The translations under genes were made by a program, and so were the position numbers. This document shows positions 1 to 7,218 of a DNA stretch of 15,734 nucleotides, in pieces; position 1 is the first letter of the stretch, and each line of letters begins with the position of its first letter. The stretch comes from JABDBK01 sp964453575 (GTDB lineage: Bacteria > Pseudomonadota > Gammaproteobacteria > DSM-16500), in assembly GCA_964453575.1 (NCBI GenBank), contig CAYVRW010000055.1, forward strand, positions 1 through 15,734, read 5' to 3'. The notes under the pieces are model-generated. The model had not been told where the DNA came from. It saw only the letters and a program-made list of their open reading frames with translations, and made no database searches.

Positions 1-2
1 TA

Positions 3-95
3 GGCAATGCTGGGGTAAATAAGACAGCATTTACTGAGGCAAATGAAATTAATAGGAGTAATGTAAAAAATGGAAGTTTTGTTTGCATGTTTTAA
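3..95 (+). CDS. C-terminal end of an upstream gene (partial)
   Basis: An open frame runs in from the left edge and stops at TAA 93-95, giving the last 30 residues of a protein that ends in ...NGSFVCMF. It is polar, rich in Asn, Glu and Lys, and shows no recognisable domain. The frame is open from the first base with no stop, but 30 codons is too short for a firm coding call. The Cys is third from the end, so this is not a CaaX box (contrast the 707-residue protein at 11813-13936). Function unknown. Confidence 0.35.
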   Translation, partial: GNAGVNKTAFTEANEINRSNVKNGSFVCMF

Positions 96-254
96 CCTTT
101 CTTCATTATGGTAGAGCATGATTGAGAATAATGAACAATAGTATAATTCTTGACATCAGAAAAAGATATCAAATGCCATCGTCTTGCGTTTTTACTTTAT
201 GCATGATGGCACTTCAGCTCTTTGCTTCCTAAATGGCAATCAAATTTAAGCCAC
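96..254. other. Intergenic region with TATAAT and a small hairpin
   Basis: Short spacer between the end of the upstream frame and the convergent hypothetical gene. It has a perfect TATAAT at 142-147 but no convincing -35 at the right distance. A perfect 7-base inverted repeat, TGCCATC (174-180) and GATGGCA (205-211), could fold at RNA level. No T-run follows it, so it is not a standard intrinsic terminator. Nothing else is recognisable. Confidence 0.25.
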
Positions 255-680
255 TCATAAATATTCTGAAGCAATTTTTTTCGCAATTTTTTGATACAAC
301 TCACGTTTTACCGTTCGGTGTAACTCAATTATTTTTCGCAACAAAATGGCCGAAGGATACGAATTTAATCCTGCATATATTTCATGAAGAACATCTTCAT
401 GAGTATCCGCATAAAGCGCGATTCCCTTTAGATTATATTCTTTTGTTTCTAAAATATCCTTGATAAAAAAAGTTATAAATTTGGTTTCAAGCACAGTGTT
501 TTCCTTATCTTTAGTTAATTTCATTAAAAGAAAATAGTCCTTATGTTGTTTTCTGAAATATTCCTTTAACTCCTCGCATAAACGTAAAAAAAGTTCTGCT
601 TCTAATAAAATTTTTTCCTTTTTAGATAATGCAGCTGGTTTAATTCCAAATAATAGATGCAGCGGTTCTATTGCCGACAT
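255..680 (-). CDS. Hypothetical protein, 141 aa, charged and helical
   Basis: I do not recognise this protein. It is rich in Lys, Glu and Leu, has no signal peptide or obvious membrane segment, and looks mostly alpha-helical: a Leu/Glu-rich helix near residues 20-45 and a basic C-terminal helix near 115-140. The chosen ATG at 680 has GGAG about ten bases upstream, slightly far but usable. The codon usage and AT-rich composition match the neighbours. A 76-codon frame on the other strand (233-463) overlaps it, but is shorter, has a low-complexity Phe/Leu/His-rich product and no good ribosome site, so I take the minus strand as coding. The gene stands alone, convergent to the upstream frame and divergent from the repressor at 1148. 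Probably cytosolic; function unknown. Confidence 0.6.
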   Translation of the reverse strand: MSAIEPLHLLFGIKPAALSKKEKILLEAELFLRLCEELKEYFRKQHKDYFLLMKLTKDKENTVLETKFITFFIKDILETKEYNLKGIALYADTHEDVLHEIYAGLNSYPSAILLRKIIELHRTVKRELYQKIAKKIASEYL

Positions 681-863
681 GTGATCATTACTCCATTTCC
701 TTATTAAAGTTATAATAAATTATTTAAAATAAATGTTTATTTTTGGATTGTTTTCTGACTAACGGATAAAAGGGATACTCATAAAACGTCTTCTTCCATC
801 ATGCGTTTAATGTAGTTGTGAGTTTTTATTAACACTTTTTACTACTCCTATTTATTAAAAATA

Positions 864-985
864 AGGGCAGTGACATTCCATATGCAATGAGATATATTTC
901 ATGCATGGGAAATCTTCTATACAATGATCTGCCCTACCAGGGTCCATTTAAGTTCGCAGCTTAAATGGGCTCGCTACTATTTTTT
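864..985 (+). ncRNA. Possible structured RNA (multi-stem region)
   Basis: Three nested or adjacent inverted repeats fall in about 120 bases of noncoding DNA. An outer stem AGGGCAG (864-870) pairs with CTGCCCT (929-935) and encloses an imperfect CCATATGCA/TGCATGG stem (about 877-908). A second stem CCATTTAAG (944-952) and CTTAAATGG (960-968) has a 7-base loop and extends by a G-T and a G-C pair to 942/970. A run of six Ts follows about ten bases later (980-985), further than in a classic terminator. It matches no RNA family I know. It could be a small RNA, a leader, or chance repeats in AT-rich DNA. Confidence 0.25.
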
Positions 986-1025
986 AATGTGAATTTGTCA
1001 TATGTTATCATCCATATATTATTGA

Positions 1026-1045
1026 ATCGACCAAATATAGTCGAT
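1026..1045. promoter_or_regulatory. Dyad, candidate operator upstream of the repressor gene
   Basis: A perfect inverted repeat, ATCGAC (1026-1031) and GTCGAT (1040-1045) with an 8-base AT-rich spacer, lies about 100 bases upstream of the XRE/LexA-like repressor gene. Twenty bases with two-fold symmetry is the usual footprint for dimeric repressors of this kind. Self-binding by the downstream repressor is inference from position and symmetry only. Confidence 0.3.
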
Positions 1046-1147
1046 ACTTCTTTAATAATCAATATGAAATTAATTTAATTCGCCCATTTACTGTCATGCA
1101 ACGTTCATATACAATCCCATTCATTAATTTTAAAAAGTTTAAAAATC

Positions 1148-1759
1148 ATGCTAAATGAATTAAGCAATAACCTGAATATATTAATGGCTAAAGCTAGATT
1201 AAGCTCCAGCGAACTAGCTCGACAAATTGGTATTCCAGCAACGACTATTAAGCGTATTCGTAATAATGAACAAGCAAATCCTACTATTGTTACCTTATTA
1301 CCTATTGCTCAATATTTTTCAATTTCACTCAGTCAATTAGTAGGAAGTGAATCATTACCATCAACTGAAAAATCCTGCGTTACAGGTTTACATAAAATTC
1401 CTCTTCTTACATGGAGCAAATGTATTCACTATGACTCGCTTGATTATGAAAAATGTTCCAAATACATTTTTACAGAACGTAATGTTAGCAAAAAAGCATT
1501 TGCATTAATTATCGAAGAAGATGATTTAGCATTTTTCCCTAAAAAAAGTATTTTAGTTATTGAACCAAATCAAAGTCCTGAAAATGGGGATTATGTAGTT
1601 ATTGGAAATGCAGAAAATGTTTCATCAATTAGGAAATACATTATCGAAATCGATCAAATATACCTAAAATCACCTGTCGAAGGGGTAACCATGTCTGTAT
1701 TATCGCCGGAATATCAAATTCTTGGTGTCATAATACAATATAAAATGGAATTAAAATAA
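1148..1759 (+). CDS. XRE-family repressor with degenerate LexA/S24 domain
   Basis: A 203-residue cytosolic transcription factor of the phage C2/CI type. The XRE helix-turn-helix covers about residues 8-66 (SSELARQIGIPATTIKRI). A LexA/peptidase S24-like fold follows at about 82-200. In active members Ser of the GDSM motif and a downstream Lys form the dyad for self-cleavage. Here the aligned positions read E-D-D-L (Asp126) and Ser-Ile-Arg (Arg162), so the dyad is missing and autoproteolysis is not expected. The domain probably serves for dimerisation or ligand sensing. There is no clear Shine-Dalgarno before the ATG, only A-rich sequence. The gene leads a five-gene plus-strand cluster, 19 bases before the response regulator, and a dyad at 1026-1045 may be its operator. 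Fold assignment is firm; targets are unknown. Confidence 0.85.
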   Translation: MLNELSNNLNILMAKARLSSSELARQIGIPATTIKRIRNNEQANPTIVTLLPIAQYFSISLSQLVGSESLPSTEKSCVTGLHKIPLLTWSKCIHYDSLDYEKCSKYIFTERNVSKKAFALIIEEDDLAFFPKKSILVIEPNQSPENGDYVVIGNAENVSSIRKYIIEIDQIYLKSPVEGVTMSVLSPEYQILGVIIQYKMELK

Positions 1760-1778
1760 AAAATAATGTGAGATCAAC

Positions 1779-2723
1779 ATGAAAAACAAACTCCCGCTGT
1801 TTTACTTTCCTCCCAGTATTTGTTGGGTGGATGATAATCAAGTTTTTTTAGATGCAGCTCATCAGTTTTTTAAAGATGATTACAATTGTCTAACATTCGT
1901 AGATCCGAAAAAAGCTATGGAATATCTCACGATATATCAGTCACCTTATTCGGATATAAATTTTACTCGGGAATTCACGGAAAATGATATATTTAATACA
2001 CATAATCATTTACCTATTGACATTAATCTATCTGAAATTATACGTTTAGCTGATATAGAAGCTATTAAAAATGAGCTTGCGATTTTAATCATCGATAATT
2101 ACATGCCAAACATCAATGGCATTGACCTATGTTACAAACTAAAAAAATCTTCTTATAAGAAAATATTACTTACTGGTCAAACAAACCCTTTAGAAGTAAT
2201 TAATGCATTCAATGAAGGAATCATTGACAAATACTTAGAGAAAGATAAAAATGTTACGGAAAAATTACAAAATAATATACGTGAACTGACCCATCTTTAT
2301 TTTTATGAAAAAACAAAAAACTTACTGTCTCATATTGAAACATCACGTCCATCGCCATTGTCAGATGAAGTGTTTATAGACTTCTTTTATCGTTGGTGTG
2401 AATCAAACAATTACAAAGAATTTTATCTTATCAATAAACATGGCAGCTTTTTAGTAAATGACAATAATGGCTTATCAACCTATTTCATTGTTATGAGCGA
2501 ACATGATAAAAATGAATTCGTTAAGCTTAATGATGATGCATTAGATCATGTAGGACATTTATTAGATCAGGTAACAAAAGGAAAATTAATACCATTTTTT
2601 GGTGTAGGAAAAGAATGCTGGGAATTTGATCACTCTGATTGGAAAAACTATTTTTATCCATCAAATGTATTACAAGGTAGAGAAAAATATTATTGGTCCA
2701 CCATTAACAAAACGGAGATCTAA
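1779..2723 (+). CDS. Atypical response regulator, unknown output domain
   Basis: A 314-residue two-component response regulator. The receiver shows the acidic pair Asp18-Asp19 (CWVDDN), the phospho-acceptor Asp106 (IIDNYMPNINGID), Thr132 (LLTGQT) and Lys151. About 87 residues lie between the acidic pair and Asp106, roughly 40 more than in a standard receiver; the extra part is near residues 55-97. The C-terminal half (about 185-314) is not a known DNA-binding or enzymatic output. It carries GSFLVND and an aromatic end with a Trp-x-x-Tyr-Phe-Tyr-Pro motif, like uncharacterised regulators I recall from Burkholderiales and Legionella, related in style to LqsR; that resemblance is from memory. 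The natural partner is the kinase encoded three genes downstream. Its last codons hold the ribosome site of the exporter gene, so the two are probably coupled in translation. Confidence 0.85.
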   Translation: MKNKLPLFYFPPSICWVDDNQVFLDAAHQFFKDDYNCLTFVDPKKAMEYLTIYQSPYSDINFTREFTENDIFNTHNHLPIDINLSEIIRLADIEAIKNELAILIIDNYMPNINGIDLCYKLKKSSYKKILLTGQTNPLEVINAFNEGIIDKYLEKDKNVTEKLQNNIRELTHLYFYEKTKNLLSHIETSRPSPLSDEVFIDFFYRWCESNNYKEFYLINKHGSFLVNDNNGLSTYFIVMSEHDKNEFVKLNDDALDHVGHLLDQVTKGKLIPFFGVGKECWEFDHSDWKNYFYPSNVLQGREKYYWSTINKTEI

Positions 2724-2724
2724 A

Positions 2725-3606
2725 ATGATTTATAGTTTTTTATATGTATTAGTTTTCAGTGTGGCTTTGATACTGATCCAAAAATTAGACGTGAGCATTC
2801 CACCTCTTTTTTCGCTTTTAATTACAGCAAGCATAGCTAGTTTGTACTTTAATATTATTAATAAAAATAGTTTAAAAAAAATATATGCTGATTGCTTAAA
2901 AAATAAAAATCAATGGTTTTCAGTGATGCTTATTGTTCTTGTTATGTGGGGTACTACCATGATAGGCCCGGGGAAGATTGGTGCATCGCTTTTTAATTTT
3001 ATTTATTTTGCCTGGCTTGGAATGCTTGGATTCATGTTGTTAAGTTTACAAAATTGGCAAGAATATAAGCTTAAATTTTATTTTGGCTTAAGCCTATTAG
3101 GTTTGATTATTGCTAACATTTTTTTTGAACTTCGCTCATCTTTTTCATATGAAAGTTTATATGGGATATTTTTAGCCTTGGCAGGTGGAACATCTTCTTT
3201 TATTTATTTCAAAAACAGTCAGAAGCTAGCTAAAAATGCAAATTTATCAGCTACCCAAGTTTTAGCAGTCCGTTTTTATTTGTCTATTATTGTACTTTTT
3301 ATTATCCTTCCCAAACAACATGCGGTCGATTATCTTACTTTCTCAAACCTATGTAATTTAGTATTACTAGCCTTTTTAAGTTTAATTATTCCACTTTATT
3401 TTTCACAAAAAGCCTTAGAGAAAATCACCTCAGAACAACATGCTATTATCAATAGTTTGTGTCCAATTGTGACCTGCATTTTACAAGCGATTGTCTTTAA
3501 TGATCTTAAAAGTGAACAAATGATTATATATTTATTATATACATTATTTATTGCGGCTTTCTATTGTATAACAAAATATGAGAAAAAATTGGAATATAGT
3601 AAATGA
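2725..3606 (+). CDS. EamA/DMT-family transporter, 293 aa
   Basis: An inner-membrane protein of the drug/metabolite transporter superfamily, about ten hydrophobic helices in two halves, typically an exporter of metabolites or amino acids. The frame opens at 2626 inside the previous gene, but ATG 2725 is the right start: it gives a membrane-type N-terminus at once and has GGAG (2714-2717) eight bases upstream. Only one base separates it from the previous stop (2721-2723), and its own stop overlaps the next ATG (ATGA, 3603-3606), so it is tightly coupled on both sides. Family assignment rests on length, topology and the C-terminal helices typical of EamA (LSLIIPLYFSQKALEKI). Substrate unknown. 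Within a sensing cluster it could export the signal that the binding protein and kinase detect; that is inference. Confidence 0.8.
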   Translation: MIYSFLYVLVFSVALILIQKLDVSIPPLFSLLITASIASLYFNIINKNSLKKIYADCLKNKNQWFSVMLIVLVMWGTTMIGPGKIGASLFNFIYFAWLGMLGFMLLSLQNWQEYKLKFYFGLSLLGLIIANIFFELRSSFSYESLYGIFLALAGGTSSFIYFKNSQKLAKNANLSATQVLAVRFYLSIIVLFIILPKQHAVDYLTFSNLCNLVLLAFLSLIIPLYFSQKALEKITSEQHAIINSLCPIVTCILQAIVFNDLKSEQMIIYLLYTLFIAAFYCITKYEKKLEYSK

Positions 3607-4727
3607 AAAAGATCATACTTTTATTTTTAATTCTTACATTTTTAAGCTCTTATAGCATTGCGAATAATCATCAAAATATCAGGTTGGCTGTTTTTGATAA
3701 CCCCCAACCTGATCCATCTTGCAATGTAAATGCCCAACAATTTATAAATTCCTATCTTGCAGGGATCAATACAGCCGTGACTGTCGCTGCAAGCAAAGGG
3801 ATTTATATTACTGAAAAGGAATTTTTTCATGCGAGTAATTTAGCAAGCATCATCCAACAAGCATCTGATGTAAAAACATGGCATCCGGATGTAATTATGG
3901 GTTTAAGCACATCAAATGATTTTTTAATGTCTAAAGCTTTTTTTGGTGAGCAAGTTATTTTATCCATTTCAGCAACTGCTTCATCACTATCCAGTTTACC
4001 TGTAGGATTCTATAGTCTTGGAATACCGGATACAAGTGCTGTTAACACCATTATAAAATTTATTAATCAACACTATAGAGGTGCAAATCTCTTTATTACA
4101 GCAGCTGCAGAGAGCAAGGAAAGTGTCGATTTTGCCGATTTATTAGCAAAAAAATACACTCGGCAATTTAAAAACAAAAGAGTCCTCCAAAAAAGATATC
4201 TAACAGATGATATGAATCATTTAAATATGTCCAAATTTATGTCTGGTTATCAGAAAAACGATGTTATTGTTGTTATGTCGATAGGATATGATTCAGCCAT
4301 TGATCTAATGAATAAAATAACAGCGTATCTTAGTCCTAATAAGCCTATTTTTATAACATCGACCGACAATTGGGGAAACAGCAATACGCCACAAAATATA
4401 TCAGGATCTTATAATGCTTTTAGAATCGATACATTATCAGGCGGAGAAGATACTCAAATTTATAAAACATTTTTGGAAAATTATAAAAAAATTTACCATC
4501 AACCGCCTAAAGATAAAATTAGCTTTGTTACTTACAGAACAGTCATGTCTTTTGTGGAGGCACTAATACAATATCCACCGACCAAAAATATGCCCACACA
4601 AAAAGCTTCTTTATTTAGCAGTTATATAACCGCTCTAAAACATGACCCCAACTGGTTTAGACCACCTTATTATAATGTATATAAACTTGAAAATAAGAAA
4701 GAAATTTACTTTGAAAAAATAATTTAA
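3603..4727 (+). CDS. Periplasmic type I ligand-binding protein (Peripla_BP_6-like)
   Basis: A 374-residue secreted binding protein. Residues 1-20 form a Sec signal peptide with a likely cleavage after Ala20 (SSYSIA-NN); there is no lipobox Cys. The mature part looks like the leucine/amide-binding type I fold: a first strand IRLAVFD, the family's characteristic stretch DVIMGLSTSN...VILSISATASSLSS near residues 96-130, and a second lobe with DVIVVMSIGYDSAIDLM and PIFITSTDNWG. No ABC permease or ATPase gene lies beside it; its partners are an exporter and a sensor kinase. It is therefore more likely a receptor subunit, as LuxP is for LuxQ, than a transport component. Its ATG overlaps the exporter stop. 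The ligand cannot be read from the sequence. Confidence 0.75.
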   Translation: MKKIILLFLILTFLSSYSIANNHQNIRLAVFDNPQPDPSCNVNAQQFINSYLAGINTAVTVAASKGIYITEKEFFHASNLASIIQQASDVKTWHPDVIMGLSTSNDFLMSKAFFGEQVILSISATASSLSSLPVGFYSLGIPDTSAVNTIIKFINQHYRGANLFITAAAESKESVDFADLLAKKYTRQFKNKRVLQKRYLTDDMNHLNMSKFMSGYQKNDVIVVMSIGYDSAIDLMNKITAYLSPNKPIFITSTDNWGNSNTPQNISGSYNAFRIDTLSGGEDTQIYKTFLENYKKIYHQPPKDKISFVTYRTVMSFVEALIQYPPTKNMPTQKASLFSSYITALKHDPNWFRPPYYNVYKLENKKEIYFEKII

Positions 4728-4744
4728 TCAAAATTGTGAAGTAT

Positions 4745-5197
4745 ATGAAATCCAATAAACGGATATCCTTAGCGAAACAAATTAAAAAAGTAATTGGCAA
4801 TCGAATATTATTTTGCTCTATCATTTTTACGATTATTATTTTTGGACTCACTGTTTACGACATAACGATTAGCGTTGACCAATTACGTTCGCGCATTCAT
4901 GAAGAAATAAAGCCCATTGAAGATTTTGCTATCAATCAGGCTATTATTAACAACCTTGACACTGTTAATCTTAAAATAGAACTCTTTAATGAAAACAATC
5001 CTACCTTTAAAATTAAATGGGTACGACAAGGAAAACCCATATATAAGACGATAACCTGGTACTTTCCATTTTCCTGGGTATACGATTACCATATTGGTGA
5101 GATTGCAAAATATCAATTTGGCTATCTCCAAGTAACTGGGAATATTTTATCTGATAAAGCACTATTTACGATTTACTTATTAGATTATGCTTACTAA
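4745..5197 (+). CDS. Sensor kinase N-terminal half (frame-broken)
   Basis: The input half of a membrane histidine kinase. From ATG 4745 (an in-frame GTG lies at 4736) it has a basic N-terminus, a first membrane helix near residues 16-38 (FCSIIFTIIIFGLTVYD) and a periplasmic region of about 105 residues that matches no domain I can name. The frame then stops at TAA 5195-5197 just where the second membrane helix should begin (ALFTIYL). The -1 frame continues from 5158 with a perfect helix (LCLLIIFSISILGILYPL) and runs straight into the catalytic half. The two parts were clearly one gene of about 580 codons. It starts 17 bases after the binding-protein gene. The periplasmic domain would be where the binding protein docks; that is inference. 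Confidence 0.7.
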   Translation: MKSNKRISLAKQIKKVIGNRILFCSIIFTIIIFGLTVYDITISVDQLRSRIHEEIKPIEDFAINQAIINNLDTVNLKIELFNENNPTFKIKWVRQGKPIYKTITWYFPFSWVYDYHIGEIAKYQFGYLQVTGNILSDKALFTIYLLDYAY

Positions 5198-5235
5198 TAA
5201 TATTTAGTATTTCTATTTTAGGTATTCTATACCCT

Positions 5236-6495
5236 TTGGCAAAAAAAATTCCTAGCCAGCTATTTATTAACCCCATTAATCGATTTATTGATTTAATTTC
5301 AAATAATTCGATACAAAATAACAATTTAATAAATTCGTTACCCGTAGAACTAGAGGTACTCGAAAGAAATATACTCGATTTATTAAACACAGCAACTGAA
5401 CATGAGAGAAATAAAGCAGCTATTGAAGTAGGTCACCTCTCCGCCCGTTTAGCACATGACATTTCTTCGCCTTTAGCAGCAATGGAAATGGGTTTACGTT
5501 TCCTCAGCAAAAAAATTCCGCATAATGATTTAGCTATACTATCTAATGGTATCCAAAGTGTAAGAGACATTGCCAATAATGTATTAGAGCGTTATCGCAG
5601 TCCCGCAATTGAAACGAATTCGTTAAATTCTATAACGCATGATGATGGAAATGTAATTCGACCATCATTATTATACTCTTTGACTGAAATAATTGTTTCA
5701 CAAAAAAGACATGAATGGCTTCAAGAACCTTGCCAAATAACATTGACAGTAGCTAAAGAAGCAAAAATCAATTGGATCATGGCTTCACCAAATGAAATAA
5801 AACGGCTATTATCAAACTTATTAAACAATGCTTATGATGCTTTAATTAACAAACATGATGGGATTATCAACATCAAACTTGAAGCTATTAATAATACATT
5901 ACATCTAGAACTATATGATAATGGTATAGGAATAGCTCCTGAAAAAATAAATGATGCATTAAATGGTGTGAGCTTTAAACATCATGGAAAAGGATTCGGG
6001 CTCTCAGGAGCTAAACAATACATGGAATATTTGGGAGGTTCACTTAATTTAAAATCTATTGTTAATAAGGGTACCCAAATAAATTTGGTCTTTCCACTTA
6101 TTAATGAGATTAAATGGTTTCCAAAAAATATAGATTTATCTAATACTAACATGGTTATAGTTCTTGATGATGATTTTTCAATGTTATCATATTGGAAAAA
6201 ACGTATAACTCAAGCCGGTTCTTTGCCAATATTATTTTCAACATATCAGGAAGCATTAAATTGGGTTCAAAACAACTCAGAATCAGCTAAGTCTGCTATT
6301 TTTTTAGTTGATTATGAACTTACAGAAAGCGCTCATAATGGTTTAATGTTTCTTCAACAAATTTATTACAATACTAGACGTTATCTGATCACTAGCCATG
6401 CAGAAAAATATCGCTTTCAGGAAGAAGTGCGAAATGCTGGCGTATGGCTTATTCCAAAAATAGTAATTGGTGAGATTGATTTTAACATACAATGA
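5236..6495 (+). CDS. Hybrid histidine kinase catalytic half (HisKA, HATPase, receiver)
   Basis: The cytoplasmic half of the split kinase; counting from the TTG at 5236 it has 419 codons, though the true reading comes from upstream through a membrane helix encoded from about 5158. The phospho-acceptor is His74 in the motif LAHDISSPLAAME. The ATPase domain has an N box (NEIKRLLSNLLNNAYDA, 186-202), a G1 box (YDNGIGIAPE, 227-236) and a G2 box (GKGFGLSGA, 251-259). A receiver follows at about 305-415 with Asp311-313, acceptor Asp359 (LVDYEL), the Thr/Ser of ITSHAE and a Pro-Lys near the end. There is no HPt domain, so phosphate would pass to the separate response regulator at 1779 or through an HPt encoded elsewhere. 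All catalytic boxes are intact, so if the frame break is real it is recent. Confidence 0.85.
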   Translation: MAKKIPSQLFINPINRFIDLISNNSIQNNNLINSLPVELEVLERNILDLLNTATEHERNKAAIEVGHLSARLAHDISSPLAAMEMGLRFLSKKIPHNDLAILSNGIQSVRDIANNVLERYRSPAIETNSLNSITHDDGNVIRPSLLYSLTEIIVSQKRHEWLQEPCQITLTVAKEAKINWIMASPNEIKRLLSNLLNNAYDALINKHDGIINIKLEAINNTLHLELYDNGIGIAPEKINDALNGVSFKHHGKGFGLSGAKQYMEYLGGSLNLKSIVNKGTQINLVFPLINEIKWFPKNIDLSNTNMVIVLDDDFSMLSYWKKRITQAGSLPILFSTYQEALNWVQNNSESAKSAIFLVDYELTESAHNGLMFLQQIYYNTRRYLITSHAEKYRFQEEVRNAGVWLIPKIVIGEIDFNIQ

Positions 6496-6647
6496 AAGCT
6501 TTCACCTTGCTGGAAAAACTAGCTGTGGCCAAAAAGGAACATTTTTATCAGCCGCTTACACAGATATTTTAGATACTAAACGTAATCACATATTACCTAC
6601 TTGTATAAAATATAGTACACTTAAGGCAACCTAAACATTTAATTACC

Positions 6648-6690
6648 AAGGATGGGTTTTTTTCTATGAGTCTTTATGAAAGCCATCCTT
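6648..6690 (+). promoter_or_regulatory. Inverted repeat enclosing the lptE start codon
   Basis: AAGGATGG (6648-6655) and CCATCCTT (6683-6690) are perfect 8-base inverted repeats flanking the lptE ATG at 6676. In mRNA the loop of 27 bases would hold the start codon and a weak GAG ribosome site (6668-6670). This could tune translation, but the loop is long and the repeat may be chance. Confidence 0.2.
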
Positions 6691-7176
6691 ATAATTATTG
6701 CATTATTTCTAACAGGCTGCGGATTTCATTTATCAGGCAGCCTGCCTTTAGCACCTAATTTGCATAATCTTTATCTTGAAACAAACGATCCCTATGGACA
6801 ATTAACCAAAAATTTAAAAATATATTTACGCGCCTCCGATGTTATTGTTGAACAAAAGCCTGAAGAAGCTAAACTAATTCTTGAAATCATAAGTGAAACC
6901 ACATCTCAACAAATGATTGGAATAAGTGCCAAGCAAGATACTCGTGTTTATAACCTTATTTTGACAGTGATCTTTCAAGTAAAGAATTCACAAGGAAAAA
7001 TTTTGGTACCTCCGCAAACGATGAGGCAAATAGGCAGTTTAACTATTCAATCAGATCAGATACTAGCTGGTTCTAATCAGGCTGATAATATTTATCAACA
7101 ATTAAGAGTTCGTATCATATACGATATTATGAGCAGATTATCTTCCAAAGAAATTACTTCTTTACTCATAACGTAA
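6676..7176 (+). CDS. lptE: LPS-assembly lipoprotein LptE
   Basis: The outer-membrane lipoprotein that plugs the LptD barrel and helps place lipopolysaccharide on the cell surface. It has a 14-residue lipoprotein signal with lipobox LTG-Cys15, followed by the family signature CGFHLSGSLPLAP, and the two-helix/four-strand alternation of LptE; 166 residues is normal. The start at 6676 gives the classic short signal; its ribosome site is weak (GAG five bases upstream). LptE genes usually sit between leuS and holA. Here the upstream neighbour is the sensor kinase, 180 bases away, and the downstream neighbour is convergent yjdM. That context suggests rearrangement or a cassette inserted upstream. 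No promoter is clear, although the gap is long enough to hold one. Confidence 0.9.
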   Translation: MKAILIIIALFLTGCGFHLSGSLPLAPNLHNLYLETNDPYGQLTKNLKIYLRASDVIVEQKPEEAKLILEIISETTSQQMIGISAKQDTRVYNLILTVIFQVKNSQGKILVPPQTMRQIGSLTIQSDQILAGSNQADNIYQQLRVRIIYDIMSRLSSKEITSLLIT

Positions 7177-7218
7177 ATCCTATAATATTAATGTGATATT
7201 ATATACCCATTACACCCC

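Larger units (their letters stand above)
681..1147. other. 467-base noncoding divergent intergenic region
   Basis: No credible ORF on either strand. This region must carry the promoters of the divergent hypothetical gene (680) and the repressor gene (1148). It is very AT-rich at both ends, with a more mixed, repeat-rich central part (about 860-985) described separately, and a dyad at 1026-1045. It is unusually long for this compact window, which suggests regulatory or RNA content. Confidence 0.5.

Noticed and set aside
3..95. CaaX box at the end of the partial upstream protein (…VCMF)
   Set aside because: The Cys is third from the end, not fourth, so it does not fit the motif.
233..463. 76-codon plus-strand ORF
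   Set aside because: It overlaps the longer, better-composed minus-strand gene at 255-680 and has a low-complexity product with no ribosome site.
944..985. Classic intrinsic terminator
   Set aside because: The stem is AT-rich and the T-run begins about ten bases after it; also no gene on the plus strand ends here.
3603..4727. Substrate-binding part of an ABC importer
   Set aside because: No permease or ATPase gene is adjacent; the neighbours are an exporter and a sensor kinase, so a receptor role fits better, though an importer encoded elsewhere cannot be excluded.
5158..5197. Programmed -1 ribosomal frameshift in the kinase
   Set aside because: No X-XXY-YYZ slippery heptamer in the zero frame and no clear downstream stem; mutation or sequence error is simpler.
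6467..6634. 55-codon ORF from TTG between the kinase and lptE
   Set aside because: It overlaps the kinase end, has no good ribosome site and an unrecognised product (…LAGKTSCGQKGTFL…). It could be a remnant, but there is not enough to call a gene.
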